NCBI RefSeq assembly: GCF_014645735.1
Contig: NZ_BMMH01000020.1
Span: 21,683-85,682 of the forward strand
From: Nocardia jinanensis
Lineage (GTDB): Bacteria; Actinomycetota; Actinomycetes; Mycobacteriales; Mycobacteriaceae
DNA: 64,000 nucleotides
Direction of reading: 5' to 3'
The position numbers and the translations under genes were made by a program. Within the stretch, counting starts at the first letter, position 1; each line of letters opens with the position of its first letter. Of this stretch, positions 32,093-40,049 are shown in pieces. The notes beneath the pieces are model-generated. The model saw nothing but the letters and a program-made list of their open reading frames with translations, searched no databases and was not told where the DNA came from.

Positions 32093-32704
32093 ATGTCCGC
32101 CGCGTACACATCGTCACCCGGGCTGCAGGACGGTATCGAGGCTCGCATTCTGGACGCGGCGTTGATCAGATTCAGCGAGTTCGGCGTGAAGAAGACGACC
32201 ATCGAAGACATCGCCCGGCAGGCCGGCGTCGACCGCGTCACCATATATCGCCGCGTCGGCTCCCGCGACGATGTGGTGCAGGCGGTCGTGAGCCGGGAGG
32301 TAGCCGCGGTCCTCACGGAGGTCGACGCCATCTCCACCCGGCACGAGACTCTGGCGGATCTGGTCGCCGATATTTTTGTGACAGTCATCACACGGTGGCG
32401 GGAACATGTCCTGGTCAAGCGCATGCTCACCGTCGAACCGGAACGAATCCTGGAGAAGTTGACGGTAGAGGGCGGCCCGGTCTTCGCCATGTCGGTGGCG
32501 GCCGCCCACACCGCCCTGTGCCGCGCCGCGGATTCCGGCCTGTTCATCGAACCCGCCGACCTGCTGACCCGCGCGGAAGTGGTGTGCCGCCTGGTGCATT
32601 CGTTCATCCTCTGCCCTTCCGGCCTGGTGCCCTTGGAATCCGACGAGCAGCTGGCCGAATTCGCTCGCGCCTACGTGGTTCCCATCGTCACCGCCGAGAC
32701 CTGA
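32093..32704 (+). CDS. TetR-family transcriptional regulator
   Basis: The 203-residue protein has the TetR DNA-binding domain in residues 15-65: RILDAALIRFSEFGVKKTTI, EDIARQAGVDRVTIYRRVGS and RDDVVQAVVSREVAA. The C-terminal ligand domain is helical and not specific. ATG 32093 has a -10 box seven bases upstream; the open frame back to 32027 would cover the palindromes and is rejected. The divergent flavin-reductase gene is the likely target, through the palindromes at 32009-32041, and the gene probably represses itself as well. The VOC gene lies downstream on the same strand and could be co-regulated. Confidence 0.9.
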   Translation: MSAAYTSSPGLQDGIEARILDAALIRFSEFGVKKTTIEDIARQAGVDRVTIYRRVGSRDDVVQAVVSREVAAVLTEVDAISTRHETLADLVADIFVTVITRWREHVLVKRMLTVEPERILEKLTVEGGPVFAMSVAAAHTALCRAADSGLFIEPADLLTRAEVVCRLVHSFILCPSGLVPLESDEQLAEFARAYVVPIVTAET

Positions 32705-32777
32705 AGGCATCCCGCCTGCGGGACACTCCGCCGAATGAGGTCGGGTTCTGACCTGTGCGGGTGCCAAGCTCGCGGGC

Positions 32778-33329
32778 ATGACGACAACACCGCTGATCGA
32801 TCCCATCTCGGACCTCGGCAACGGATACGGAAGCCTCAACGCGTTCGCCGCGGTCAAAGGCCCCGGCGGTGCCCGGGCCTTCATCGAATTCCTCGGCGCG
32901 GTATTCGACGGGCGCGAGACCCCGGAGGCGCACGCCGTCGATACCGACGGTCTGCTGATCCACGCGGAGGTCCGGATCGGGGATTCGTGCCTGATGATCG
33001 TGGATTCGAAACCGGACTGGGTGTTCACGCCCGCACTGCTGCAGGTCAACGTATCCGATTGCGACGAGATACTGCGGCGGGCCGCCGCCCGGGGATCGCG
33101 GGTGATCACCGCGACGACACCGTTCTACGGCGCCTCCTCGCTCGCCCGATTCGTCGATCCGTGGAGCAATGTGTGGTGGCTGTTCGGGCCCGCGATCGAG
33201 AACGCGCCGGAACCGGCCTGGGACCCGGACGAGGCAACCGAGGAGTCCGAGATCCACGCGACGATATGCCGGGCGATGCGCGAACTGTCCGTACCCGCGG
33301 ATTCGACGGGGGTAGCCCGCGAGGCGTAG
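32778..33329 (+). CDS. VOC-superfamily (glyoxalase/bleomycin-resistance-like) protein
   Basis: The 183-residue protein has the paired beta-alpha-beta-beta-beta layout of vicinal-oxygen-chelate proteins of the PhnB-like group. Recognisable parts are ARAFIEFLGAVFDGRETPEA, HAEVRIGDSCLMIVDSKPDW, ALLQVNVSDCDEILRRAAAR and ARFVDPWSNVWWLFGPAIE. The last matches the conserved DPxGxxW-type end of the second module. Metal ligands are not obvious, and no substrate can be given. The start ATG 32778 has an imperfect -10 box, CAAGCT, seven bases upstream. It is 73 bases after the TetR gene. Confidence 0.75.
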   Translation: MTTTPLIDPISDLGNGYGSLNAFAAVKGPGGARAFIEFLGAVFDGRETPEAHAVDTDGLLIHAEVRIGDSCLMIVDSKPDWVFTPALLQVNVSDCDEILRRAAARGSRVITATTPFYGASSLARFVDPWSNVWWLFGPAIENAPEPAWDPDEATEESEIHATICRAMRELSVPADSTGVAREA

Positions 33330-33446
33330 TGGTCGCGACGCGCGTTGGTTTCCGAGGCCCGGGATCATCCGGCGGTGGCTCTGTCGCGGCATGGCGTGGT
33401 GAGCGGAGATCGGCGAACAGCGCGCATCGACCTGGAGAATTCAGGT

Positions 33447-34295
33447 ATGACCGCTCTCGTCCTGACGCCCGAACGCCGCACCGAACTGGCCGCCTTGCTC
33501 GACGACGAAGCCCGGTTGCGGACGGAGTATCCGAAGGTCGCCGAGTACCTGTCCACCGCGCCCCTGCTGGACGGCACCGGCGACCCGCACGCCGACGCCG
33601 CCTTCGACCTGCGTTTCGTGCACTTCATGACCGGCGGCGAGGCCAAGTCGGGCAATCCGTACTGGGAGATCGTCGCCCCCGGCACCGGCGCCCTCGGGGA
33701 CCGGCGGGTCGTCGACGGCGGCAATGCGAAAGGAAGCGTCAGACTGGGGTTCGCCCAGACCATCCTGCAGGCCGCCTACGCCTACGCGATCCCCTCACCG
33801 GAGACACTCGACTGGATCGCGGCGTTCGGGGCCGGTCATCCGCTGGTCGAGTTGGGCGCCGGTCGTGGTTATTGGGCGCGGATGCTCGCCGATCGCGGTG
33901 TCCCGGTGACAGCCTTCGACTCCGCGCCCCCGGACATCTCGGCGAACGTATCGTTCCCGGGGAGCGCCGGGAGCCGTGCGGTGTGGTTCCCCGTGGGCGG
34001 AGTCGGCGGATTCGAGGCCGAGCTGAACGAGGCTTCGGTCCTGTTCCTGTGCTGGCCCCCGGGCTGGGGTGATCGTATGGCGTCGACCGCCCTCGAACTG
34101 TTCGAGTCCCGAGGTGGCCGGCGCCTGATCTACGTCGGCGAACCCAAGGGCGGCAGAACCGGTGACGACGCCTTCTTCGATCGCCTGGCGGACGGGTGGT
34201 CGCTGGAATCCGTGGACGCCCGGCACGTCACCTGGTGGAATCTGGGTGATATCGCCCAGGGATGGGTCCGGAACGAGAACCGGTCCTCGACCTGA
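33447..34295 (+). CDS. SAM-dependent methyltransferase-like protein
   Basis: The 282-residue protein has an N-terminal helical part with ALLDDEARLRTEYPKVAEYL. A methyltransferase core then begins HPLVELGAGRGYWARMLADR (motif I, E/DxGxGxG type) and GVPVTAFDSAPPD (motif II acidic residue). VLFLCWPPGWGDRMASTALE and GGRRLIYVGEPKGGRTGDD follow. The pattern places it in the class I fold. The acceptor is unknown. ATG 33447 gives MTALVLTPERRTELAALL; an upstream frame from 33345 lacks a ribosome site. It ends just before a strong hairpin shared with the convergent DUF4352 gene. Confidence 0.75.
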   Translation: MTALVLTPERRTELAALLDDEARLRTEYPKVAEYLSTAPLLDGTGDPHADAAFDLRFVHFMTGGEAKSGNPYWEIVAPGTGALGDRRVVDGGNAKGSVRLGFAQTILQAAYAYAIPSPETLDWIAAFGAGHPLVELGAGRGYWARMLADRGVPVTAFDSAPPDISANVSFPGSAGSRAVWFPVGGVGGFEAELNEASVLFLCWPPGWGDRMASTALELFESRGGRRLIYVGEPKGGRTGDDAFFDRLADGWSLESVDARHVTWWNLGDIAQGWVRNENRSST

Positions 34296-34313
34296 TCCCG
34301 GAGGTATCCGGTA

Positions 34314-34342
34314 GAGGGAGGCGCCCGGCGGGCGCCTCCCTC
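34314..34342. terminator. bidirectional hairpin terminator
   Basis: GAGGGAGGCGCCC-GGC-GGGCGCCTCCCTC is a perfect 13-bp stem between convergent genes. Confidence 0.8.
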
Positions 34343-34392
34343 GTGATCCGCCTATCCGGAGAGGCGGCGGCTCAGCCGGTCGCCGAGATCTC

Positions 34393-35013
34393 TCACCGCA
34401 ACGCGACTTCGACCCCGCCCGAGAACATCGAGTCGTGGAACTCGATGGCCGCGGGCTGCGCGTCGGCGGGGATATCGAACGCGATGACGACCGCCATCTT
34501 GTTTCCGGGATTGATATCCGCCCCCACGATCGCGGAATCGTTGACATTGACCTCTGCCATGGTGTCGTTGGTGAATTCGCGACCCTGGCTGTCGATCAGC
34601 GTCTGGTTCGTGCCGAAATAGGACTGCGGCCGGTCGCCGGTATTGGTGACCGTCGTATGCACGAGGACGTACTGCCCCTGTGCCTCCTTCTGTAGATACG
34701 GGTTGGTGCCCACCGTTTTCAGGCCGGTCTCGACCTCGGTGACCACGAACTCGAACTTGCCGTCCCGGACCGCGGACCCCGCGGGGGCGGTCTCGGAGTC
34801 GGCCGCCGCCCCGGCCGCCGCCTCGATGGGACCGGCCGAACTACTGGTCGTATCGGAGTCGCTGCCGGAATTGCCGACGATGGCAACGCAGCCACCGAAT
34901 CCGCACAGTGCGACGATGCCCACCGGAATGAGCCACGGCCACTTGGCTTTCTTGCGCGGCTGCTGAGGCGGGACGCCGTAGGGCTGATGTGGTGGGTAGG
35001 GCTGATGGGTCAA
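34393..35013 (-). CDS. DUF4352-domain membrane-anchored protein
   Basis: The 206-residue protein has a short Pro/Gln-rich cytoplasmic tail and one membrane helix near residues 26-47 (WLIPVGIVALCGFGGCVAIV). A Ser/Ala/Thr linker then leads to an outer beta-sandwich with KFEFVVTEVETGLKTVG, GQYVLVHTTVTNTGDRPQSY and SQGREFTNDTMAEVNVND. This is the DUF4352 immunoglobulin-like layout. The function is unknown, and a cell-envelope role is likely from topology. TTG 35013 has AAGGGGAA five to six bases upstream and overlaps the preceding stop in TTGA. An AT-rich stretch at 35070-35125 may hold its own promoter. Confidence 0.8.
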   Translation of the reverse strand: MTHQPYPPHQPYGVPPQQPRKKAKWPWLIPVGIVALCGFGGCVAIVGNSGSDSDTTSSSAGPIEAAAGAAADSETAPAGSAVRDGKFEFVVTEVETGLKTVGTNPYLQKEAQGQYVLVHTTVTNTGDRPQSYFGTNQTLIDSQGREFTNDTMAEVNVNDSAIVGADINPGNKMAVVIAFDIPADAQPAAIEFHDSMFSGGVEVALR

Positions 35014-35543
35014 GGTTTCCCCTTGTTCAGGTTGGTCGGAGTGCGCAGTCTGCGACCCGGTCCCTGTCCATACAGCAGGATGTGTGATGTGTTACATAGT
35101 TGTCCTGGGTAACTATTACTAGATGGCAGCTCGGGTGCGGGGGGCTTATCGTCGTGAGGACCGAAGACCGTGGACGAAGCCGGATCGGTTGAGAATCGAA
35201 GGCTGCCAGGCGGAGCATCGCTGACGGCGTCTCCAGGATCGAACAGTTCACGCTCCACCACGCCGGCCGTCGTCACCAGGTCCGCGAGTGTGGTCACCAG
35301 GATCCAGGAGCGATTCCGCCGCACCTCGTCTTCCGTGAGGTGGGGAACCGCAACTACTTCGGCATCGGATTCCAGCAGATGATGAACGGCGATCAGCGCC
35401 GCGAGTACGGGCGCTGTGTCGGTGACGACTGTGTACACGATATCGAGGTGATGGGCCTGGACGAGGCGCTCGATATCCTCTTTGTCGCAATCGGTTCGGT
35501 GTAGGACCAGCGCCCGTCTGTTCGTGGACGCCGTCCCGCTCAC
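35010..35543 (-). CDS. hypothetical protein, middle gene of a three-gene overlapping set
   Basis: The 177-residue product is not recognised. Residues 9-95 look like a real alpha/beta domain: RRALVLHRTDCDKEDIERLV, LDIVYTVVTDTAPVLAALIA and SDAEVVAVPHLTEDEVRRNR. This loosely recalls small actinobacterial proteins labelled resolvase-like, but no catalytic Ser motif is present. The last 60 residues are low-quality (ELPSSNSYPGQLCNTSHILL) and are encoded by AT-rich, promoter-like DNA, so the gene may have lost its native stop. GTG 35543 overlaps the upstream stop in GTGA, and its TGA overlaps the downstream TTG start. Confidence 0.55.
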   Translation of the reverse strand: MSGTASTNRRALVLHRTDCDKEDIERLVQAHHLDIVYTVVTDTAPVLAALIAVHHLLESDAEVVAVPHLTEDEVRRNRSWILVTTLADLVTTAGVVERELFDPGDAVSDAPPGSLRFSTDPASSTVFGPHDDKPPAPELPSSNSYPGQLCNTSHILLYGQGPGRRLRTPTNLNKGKP

Positions 35544-35824
35544 GGCCGTGCCTGTGCCGCGTATTCGGCCGCCGCGTCGAAGCGAGGGCAATGGTGCGCG
35601 GCGTGGGTCGCCATTATCTGGTGCGCATGCGCGTAGCCGCGTATCGGCGCTTGCGACCGGCAATGCGTGGCGTGATGGTCGAGAGTTCGCAGACCATCGG
35701 CGATCTGCCGCAGGATCCGCGGGTCGTCGGTGACCCAGGTCTTCCCTGCTTGCAGCAGTTTCAACGTCGCGGCCATTGCTCGGTTGTTCGGTGCTCGGCC
35801 GGGCAGGGCTGGAATCTCTGTCAT
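35540..35824 (-). CDS. hypothetical protein, 94 aa, first gene of the three-gene set
   Basis: This small basic, His-rich protein reads MTEIPALPGRAPNNRAMAAT and then LLQAGKTWVTDDPRILRQIA, with nine His in its C-terminal half (DHHATHCRSQ, HAHQIMATHAAHHCPRF). I do not recognise it. His/Cys residues could bind metal, but no spaced motif is clear. ATG 35824 has GAGG six to seven bases upstream. The frame remains open far upstream because it runs antisense to the AraC and LysE genes, which is a GC-rich artefact. GTGA overlap with the next gene indicates coupling. Confidence 0.55.
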   Translation of the reverse strand: MTEIPALPGRAPNNRAMAATLKLLQAGKTWVTDDPRILRQIADGLRTLDHHATHCRSQAPIRGYAHAHQIMATHAAHHCPRFDAAAEYAAQARP

Positions 35825-35949
35825 CGAAGACCTCGAGATGTGTTGTGAGAAACGTCTGGTGGTCTCGCTTGAGACGTTCGTACGGGGAAGTAAGGGATCT
35901 TCGAGTCGCGCCCGGCCCCGCGACCGGAGGTCGCGGAACTCGGTGGACT

Positions 35950-35955
35950 TAGGCT
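35950..35955 (+). promoter_or_regulatory. -10 box (TAGGCT) for the AraC gene
   Basis: TAGGCT is followed by seven bases and GTG 35963, a leaderless arrangement. Confidence 0.5.
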
Positions 35956-35962
35956 TGTACCC

Positions 35963-36775
35963 GTGGTGGAGGCGGAGTTCTGGCGCGACGCTGCGCTGCC
36001 TTTTCTCGAGAGCAGGCGGGCCTGCCGCACGATCTCCTGCTACAAACCGCACTCCCACGATTCGATGTCCATCGGCGTGGTCGACGAAGGGCGCAGTGTG
36101 TTCACCGGCGCACCCGGCGGTCCCCTGCAGCTGACGGCGAGGAGCGTTGTGGTGATCCCCGCCCACCGAGTCCACGCCTGCAACCCCGTCGAAGGCCGGT
36201 GGAGCTACCAGATGCTCCACGTGGACGAGACCTGGCTCGCCGAATCCATACCCGAACTCGATATGGGGGCCGATCGGAGCCCGCGGCCGGTGCGCATCGT
36301 CCCCGAGCCCGGCGGATACGCTGCGTTCTGCCGCCTCAACGAGGTGCTGTTCTCCGGCGCCGACCCGCGCGAGAAGGAAGAACTGCTCGTCACCGTCCTC
36401 GACGAGATCCTGACCGCACCCGCTGATATCGTCGCCGGCGCCAGGGCTCGTGCGTCCGACGTGGCCGTCGTCGCCCCGATTCTCGAGTACCTCCGCACCT
36501 CGAATATGCAGGTCGCCCTCGGCGACCTGGTCGTGGACACGGGCCTGAGCCGGTTCCAGCTGGTTCGGCGGTTCCGCGCCGTCACCGGGCTGCCTCCCCT
36601 CGCCTGGCAGATCAACGAACGCATCATCAGAGCGCGCTCCCGGCTCCGCGAGGGCTGCGGCCCGGCCGAGGTCGCCGGCGACCTCGGCTTCGCCGACCAG
36701 AGCCACTTTCACCGGACCTTCAAACTCCGCACCGGGGTCACGCCCGGCGAGTACCGGGCCGGCGCCACCCACTGA
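35963..36775 (+). CDS. AraC-family transcriptional regulator
   Basis: The 270-residue protein has an N-terminal cupin sensor domain (CYKPHSHDSMSIGVVDEGRS, VVIPAHRVHACNPVEGRWSY) and a C-terminal double helix-turn-helix. The latter has VALGDLVVDTGLSRFQLVRR FRAVTGLPPLAWQ followed by CGPAEVAGDLGFADQSHFHR TFKLRTGVTPGEYR. The cupin type is common in regulators placed next to LysE exporters, and a lysE gene follows 96 bases downstream on the same strand. Activation of that exporter by an amino acid or amine is therefore likely, as inference. GTG 35963 is chosen because of its -10 box; GTG 35966 is equally readable. Confidence 0.92.
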   Translation: MVEAEFWRDAALPFLESRRACRTISCYKPHSHDSMSIGVVDEGRSVFTGAPGGPLQLTARSVVVIPAHRVHACNPVEGRWSYQMLHVDETWLAESIPELDMGADRSPRPVRIVPEPGGYAAFCRLNEVLFSGADPREKEELLVTVLDEILTAPADIVAGARARASDVAVVAPILEYLRTSNMQVALGDLVVDTGLSRFQLVRRFRAVTGLPPLAWQINERIIRARSRLREGCGPAEVAGDLGFADQSHFHRTFKLRTGVTPGEYRAGATH

Positions 36776-36871
36776 AACGGGCGCACCGGTCCCGCAATTT
36801 CGTTCAAGACACCGCTGCGGCGACTCCGGCACAGTGGCTCGGTCCCGTACGCGTCCGAGCACAGAGGAAGA

Positions 36872-37498
36872 ATGAACCAATTCGCTGCCGTGGCCGGTGC
36901 CCACTTCCTTGCCCTGTTGTCCCCGGGCCCCGATTTCTTCCTCATCGCGCATACTTCGATGACCGATGGATGGCGTCGCGCGATCGCCGCGTGCGCGGGT
37001 ATCGCGGCCGCGAACGCCGTCTTCATCGCGACGGCGTTCGCGGGCCTGTCGATACTGCGGCCGGGCGGTATCGCGTTCACCTCGGTCCAGATCGCGGGCG
37101 CCGCCTTCCTCCTGTACCTCGGAGTGGGCCTGCTGCGCTCGGCCGGTGCCGCCTCGATCGAGGCGGCACCGGCCGGCGGCACCGCGCGCACCGCCGGAAG
37201 CCGGTGGAAACTTGCCGCGATGGGGTTCGCCTCGGCCGCCCTCAACCCCAAGAACGCACTCTTCTACGCGGGCCTCGCCGCCGTTCTCACGGTCGGCGCG
37301 AGCACGGGACACCTTGTCGCATACGGCATGTGGATGTTCAATGTCGTACTCGGCTGGGATGTGCTCGTCTCTGTCCTCATCGGCAACCGCGTCGTCCTGA
37401 CCAGATTCGCTCGCGCGCTCCCGATGCTCGAACGCGCATCCGGCGTAGCGCTGATCGGGCTGGGGCTCGGCATCCTCCTGACAGCGGCGTTCCACTGA
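36872..37498 (+). CDS. LysE/RhtB-family amino-acid exporter
   Basis: The 208-residue inner-membrane protein has about six hydrophobic segments. The N-terminus HFLALLSPGPDFFLIAHTSM contains the family motif SPGPD with the conserved Pro and Asp. GWRRAIAACAGIAAANAVFI and FASAALNPKNALFYAGLAAV, which carries the NPKN motif, follow. LysE proteins export basic or neutral amino acids by proton exchange; the substrate here is unknown. ATG 36872 has GAGGAAGA directly upstream. The preceding AraC-type gene is the probable regulator. Confidence 0.92.
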   Translation: MNQFAAVAGAHFLALLSPGPDFFLIAHTSMTDGWRRAIAACAGIAAANAVFIATAFAGLSILRPGGIAFTSVQIAGAAFLLYLGVGLLRSAGAASIEAAPAGGTARTAGSRWKLAAMGFASAALNPKNALFYAGLAAVLTVGASTGHLVAYGMWMFNVVLGWDVLVSVLIGNRVVLTRFARALPMLERASGVALIGLGLGILLTAAFH

Positions 37499-37835
37499 GA
37501 ATCGTCTCCGTGGCGGTCCCGCGGTCGTAACTCTGGTGTCGATCTGCTGGTGGATCCGCCGGCGATGACGGGGGTACGGCGTTGGACCGTGGCAGGGTCA
37601 CCGGGAACACTGTGGATCGGCGGGAGGAGCGCAAAGGGGGCTCGCGCCGGATCCACCGTCGTTCTCGCGAAGGCGGCGGTGGATGCGCTCACCGGATTGT
37701 TCGGCAATTCCGCCGGTCCGGATGGTCCGGAAAGTAACGCCTCGTTTGTATGGTGAAAGTATCGAGATCCGGTGCATGCACTCGAAACGACGATCGGCCC
37801 CCGATCCGCTTTCGCAGGTGGGGGGCCGATCTTTG
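37499..37835. other. intergenic region between lysE and tRNA-Arg
   Basis: No gene is supported. A 68-codon open frame at 37550-37756 lacks a ribosome site, a -10 box and any recognisable domain. The only clear structure is the hairpin at 37793-37830. Confidence 0.6.
37793..37830 (-). terminator. hairpin after tRNA-Arg
   Basis: ATCGGCCCCC (37793-37802) and GGGGGCCGAT (37821-37830) pair perfectly around an 18-base loop, downstream of the minus-strand tRNA genes. Confidence 0.6.
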
Positions 37836-37908
37836 TGCGCCCGAAGGGATTCGAACCCCTAACCTTCTGATCCGTAGTCAGATGCTCTATCCGTTGAGCT
37901 ACGGGCGC
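37836..37908 (-). tRNA. tRNA-Arg(ACG)
   Basis: GCGCCCG and CGGGCGC form the acceptor stem, with discriminator A. The loop CTACGGA gives anticodon ACG, the substrate of TadA. CCA is not encoded. It lies 36 bases downstream of tRNA-Ser(GCT), so the two are probably co-transcribed. Confidence 0.97.
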
Positions 37909-37944
37909 ATGCACTTATTCAGTTGTCACCCGGTTTCCCGAGTG

Positions 37945-38034
37945 TGGCGGAGGCGAGAGGATTTGAACCTCCGGTCCCCGTGAAGGGACAACTCATTAGC
38001 AGTGAGTCCCATTCGGCCGCTCTGGCACGCCTCC
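37945..38034 (-). tRNA. tRNA-Ser(GCT)
   Basis: GGAGGCG and CGCCTCC form the acceptor stem, followed by G and an encoded CCA. The loop CTGCTAA gives anticodon GCT. The long variable arm (GTTGTCCCTTCACGGGGACC) is typical of serine tRNA. Confidence 0.97.
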
Positions 38035-38126
38035 TGGAGCCTTCTCTTCGAGGGCACCGGTCCTTTCGAACCACCGAGCAGAAAGGCTACCTGAGCTTGT
38101 AGGAAAACTGCAAAACCGCTGGATGA

Positions 38127-38867
38127 TCAGCGTAGGTGGCTGTCGAACCAGTCGAAAATGCGGGTTCGGGAGTCCACCAGTTCGTCGGTGTCGTCTTCGT
38201 CACCCGCCCGGGTGTCGGCGCGGTGCAGCAGGCCGGGGTAGGTGACCACGAGGCTGGCTACAGCGGCTCGGGCGGTGGCATCGCGGAGCGAGTCGACGTC
38301 TTCGGCGGAGGTGTTGGGTTCGGCACCGAACAAGCCCAGCCAGGGGGCCTGGAGGCGGGGGGCGACGGCCACCAGTGCTTCGGCCTGGTCGGTGACGGGG
38401 GCGGTGATGCCGGGGGCGCCGACGCTCACCGCGGCACCGACCGGGCGGTTGGTGGCCACCAGGAAGGTGGCGGTGCCGGCCGTGTCGAAACCGAGTACGC
38501 CGATGCAGTCCGGGAAGACGCCGCGGTGGGTGAGCCAGTCGAAGCAGGCGTCGAAATCCTCGAAGAGTTCGTCGCCGTACACCCCGGCCGGCGACGCGGT
38601 TGCCCGATGGAAGAGGTTCGGTGCGACGACCAGCCAGCCCTCACCCGCGAGGGCGCGCATGAATTCCAGCAACGATCCGGTGAACTCCCGGGCCTCGTGC
38701 AAAAGCACGATACCGCCGCGGGCGAAACCGTCCGGTTCGATGACTGTGATGGGCACATGTTCGTCGGCTTTCGGGCTGGTGGCAGCCCCTGTCGGCTCCT
38801 GGTCGTGTCCGTTCGCTCCCGGTTCGGCGCGCCGCAGCAGCGCGATATCGTCATAAGTGCCCGACAT
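38127..38867 (-). CDS. dienelactone-hydrolase-like alpha/beta hydrolase with altered nucleophile
   Basis: The 246-residue protein has the dienelactone hydrolase layout: GGIVLLHEAREFTGSLLEFM (oxyanion region), GWLVVAPNLFHR, DACFDWL, IGVLGFDTAGTATFLVATNR, a LGLFGAEPNTSAEDVDSL strand with the acid, and YPGLLHRADTR with the His. In typical members the nucleophile elbow reads GFCxGG. Here Asp128 replaces Cys and Gly131 is kept after Ala, so the usual chemistry may be lost or changed. ATG 38867 follows a -10 box (TACGCT) by six bases. It is divergent from the aminotransferase gene. Confidence 0.8.
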   Translation of the reverse strand: MSGTYDDIALLRRAEPGANGHDQEPTGAATSPKADEHVPITVIEPDGFARGGIVLLHEAREFTGSLLEFMRALAGEGWLVVAPNLFHRATASPAGVYGDELFEDFDACFDWLTHRGVFPDCIGVLGFDTAGTATFLVATNRPVGAAVSVGAPGITAPVTDQAEALVAVAPRLQAPWLGLFGAEPNTSAEDVDSLRDATARAAVASLVVTYPGLLHRADTRAGDEDDTDELVDSRTRIFDWFDSHLR

Positions 38868-38873
38868 GTTCCC

Positions 38874-38879
38874 AGCGTA
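38874..38879 (-). promoter_or_regulatory. -10 box (TACGCT)
   Basis: On the minus strand TACGCT is followed by six bases and ATG 38867. Confidence 0.5.
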
Positions 38880-38949
38880 GGGCGATATCCGGGGGTCGGG
38901 GAGAATTAGCAGTTGAGCAGCCCGAACGTGGCTCGATCGAGACCGGAAC

Positions 38950-38955
38950 TAAGCT
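38950..38955 (+). promoter_or_regulatory. -10 box (TAAGCT)
   Basis: TAAGCT is followed by six bases and GTG 38962, a leaderless start for the aminotransferase. Confidence 0.55.
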
Positions 38956-38961
38956 CGTTAC

Positions 38962-40041
38962 GTGACCGCGCACATCCGGCCGGACCTCGATTTCATTCCG
39001 GCATACGTTCCCGGCCGCAGCCATCCCGGCGCGGTCAAGCTGGCGAGTAACGAGACCACCATCGGTCCGCTGCCCGCCGCGAGCAAGGCCATCGCCGAGG
39101 CGGTGGAACTGGCCAACCGCTATCCGGACAATCAGTCCGGCGAACTGCGGGCGGCGCTCGCGGAGTTCCTGGGCGTCGAGCCGGCGAATATCGCCGTCGG
39201 CTGCGGGAGCGTGGCGTTGTGCCAGGAGCTGGTGCAGATCACCTGCGCTGATCCGGCGGACGAGGTGCTCTACGCGTGGCGCTCGTTCGAGGCGTATCCG
39301 ATCATCACCCAGGTCGGCAACGCGACCGCGGTGACCGTGCCGCTGACCGACGAAGTGCACGATCTGGACGCACTGGCCGCCGCGATCACCGACCGGACCC
39401 GCCTGGTGTTCGTATGCAATCCGAACAACCCGACCGGTACCGCCGTCGGCCGGGCCGAGTTGGAGCGGTTCCTGGACCGAGTGCCCGGCGGTGTCCTGGT
39501 CGCGCTGGACGAGGCGTACTACGAATATCTGCGGATGACGGGTGATCACCCAGACGGGGTGGAGCTGGCCCGGAATCGGCCGAATGTGGTTGTTCTGCGC
39601 ACCTTCTCGAAGGCCTATGGACTGGCCGGACTCCGGGTGGGGTACGCGGTCGGCGCCCCGGAGGTGATCGAGGCACTGCTCAAGGTGCACATCCCGTTCA
39701 GTGTGAGCCGGGTCGCGCAGGCCGCGGCGATCGCCTCCCTGGAGGCCCGCCCCGAACTTCTGGACCGCACCGAGACGGTGATCGCCGAACGCGAGCGGAT
39801 GCGCACCGCGCTGTTGGCAGCCGGTTATCGGGTGCCGGTGAGTGAATCGAACTTCCTGTGGATAACCCTGGGCGCGGCGACCATCGACTTCGCGGAGGCG
39901 AGTGCGGCGGCCGGGGTGATCATCCGGCCCTTCGCCGGTGAAGGGGTACGGGTCACCGCGGGGGATCCGCACGAGAACGATCTGTTCCTGAATTTCGCGA
40001 GCGATCCGGAAACCGTGGCTCGATTCGCCCGCGGCGCGTAA
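38962..40041 (+). CDS. pat: aromatic-amino-acid / histidinol-phosphate-type aminotransferase (Pat)
   Basis: The 359-residue fold-type I aminotransferase fits actinobacterial Pat, formerly HisC2 (Rv3772), which makes phenylalanine and other aromatic amino acids from keto acids. It has KLASNETTIGPLPAASKAI, RYPDNQSGELRAALAEFLGV, VFVCNPNNPTGTAVGRAEL (substrate-carboxylate and PLP contacts), LDEAYYEYL and the Schiff-base Lys217 in LRTFSKAYGLAGLRVGYAVG. NFLWITLG and GVIIRPFAGEGVRVT follow. GTG 38962 is set by the -10 box six bases upstream. Histidinol-phosphate use cannot be excluded from sequence. The gene converges on the secreted esterase with eight bases between. Confidence 0.9.
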   Translation: MTAHIRPDLDFIPAYVPGRSHPGAVKLASNETTIGPLPAASKAIAEAVELANRYPDNQSGELRAALAEFLGVEPANIAVGCGSVALCQELVQITCADPADEVLYAWRSFEAYPIITQVGNATAVTVPLTDEVHDLDALAAAITDRTRLVFVCNPNNPTGTAVGRAELERFLDRVPGGVLVALDEAYYEYLRMTGDHPDGVELARNRPNVVVLRTFSKAYGLAGLRVGYAVGAPEVIEALLKVHIPFSVSRVAQAAAIASLEARPELLDRTETVIAERERMRTALLAAGYRVPVSESNFLWITLGAATIDFAEASAAAGVIIRPFAGEGVRVTAGDPHENDLFLNFASDPETVARFARGA

Positions 40042-40049
40042 CGGCCGGA

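Noticed and set aside
35540..37495. A 651-codon minus-strand frame
   Set aside because: Only its last 94 codons have a ribosome site and a coupled stop. The rest is antisense to the AraC and LysE genes.
37550..37756. A 68-codon plus-strand open frame between lysE and tRNA-Arg
   Set aside because: No ribosome site, no -10 box at the right distance and no recognisable motif.
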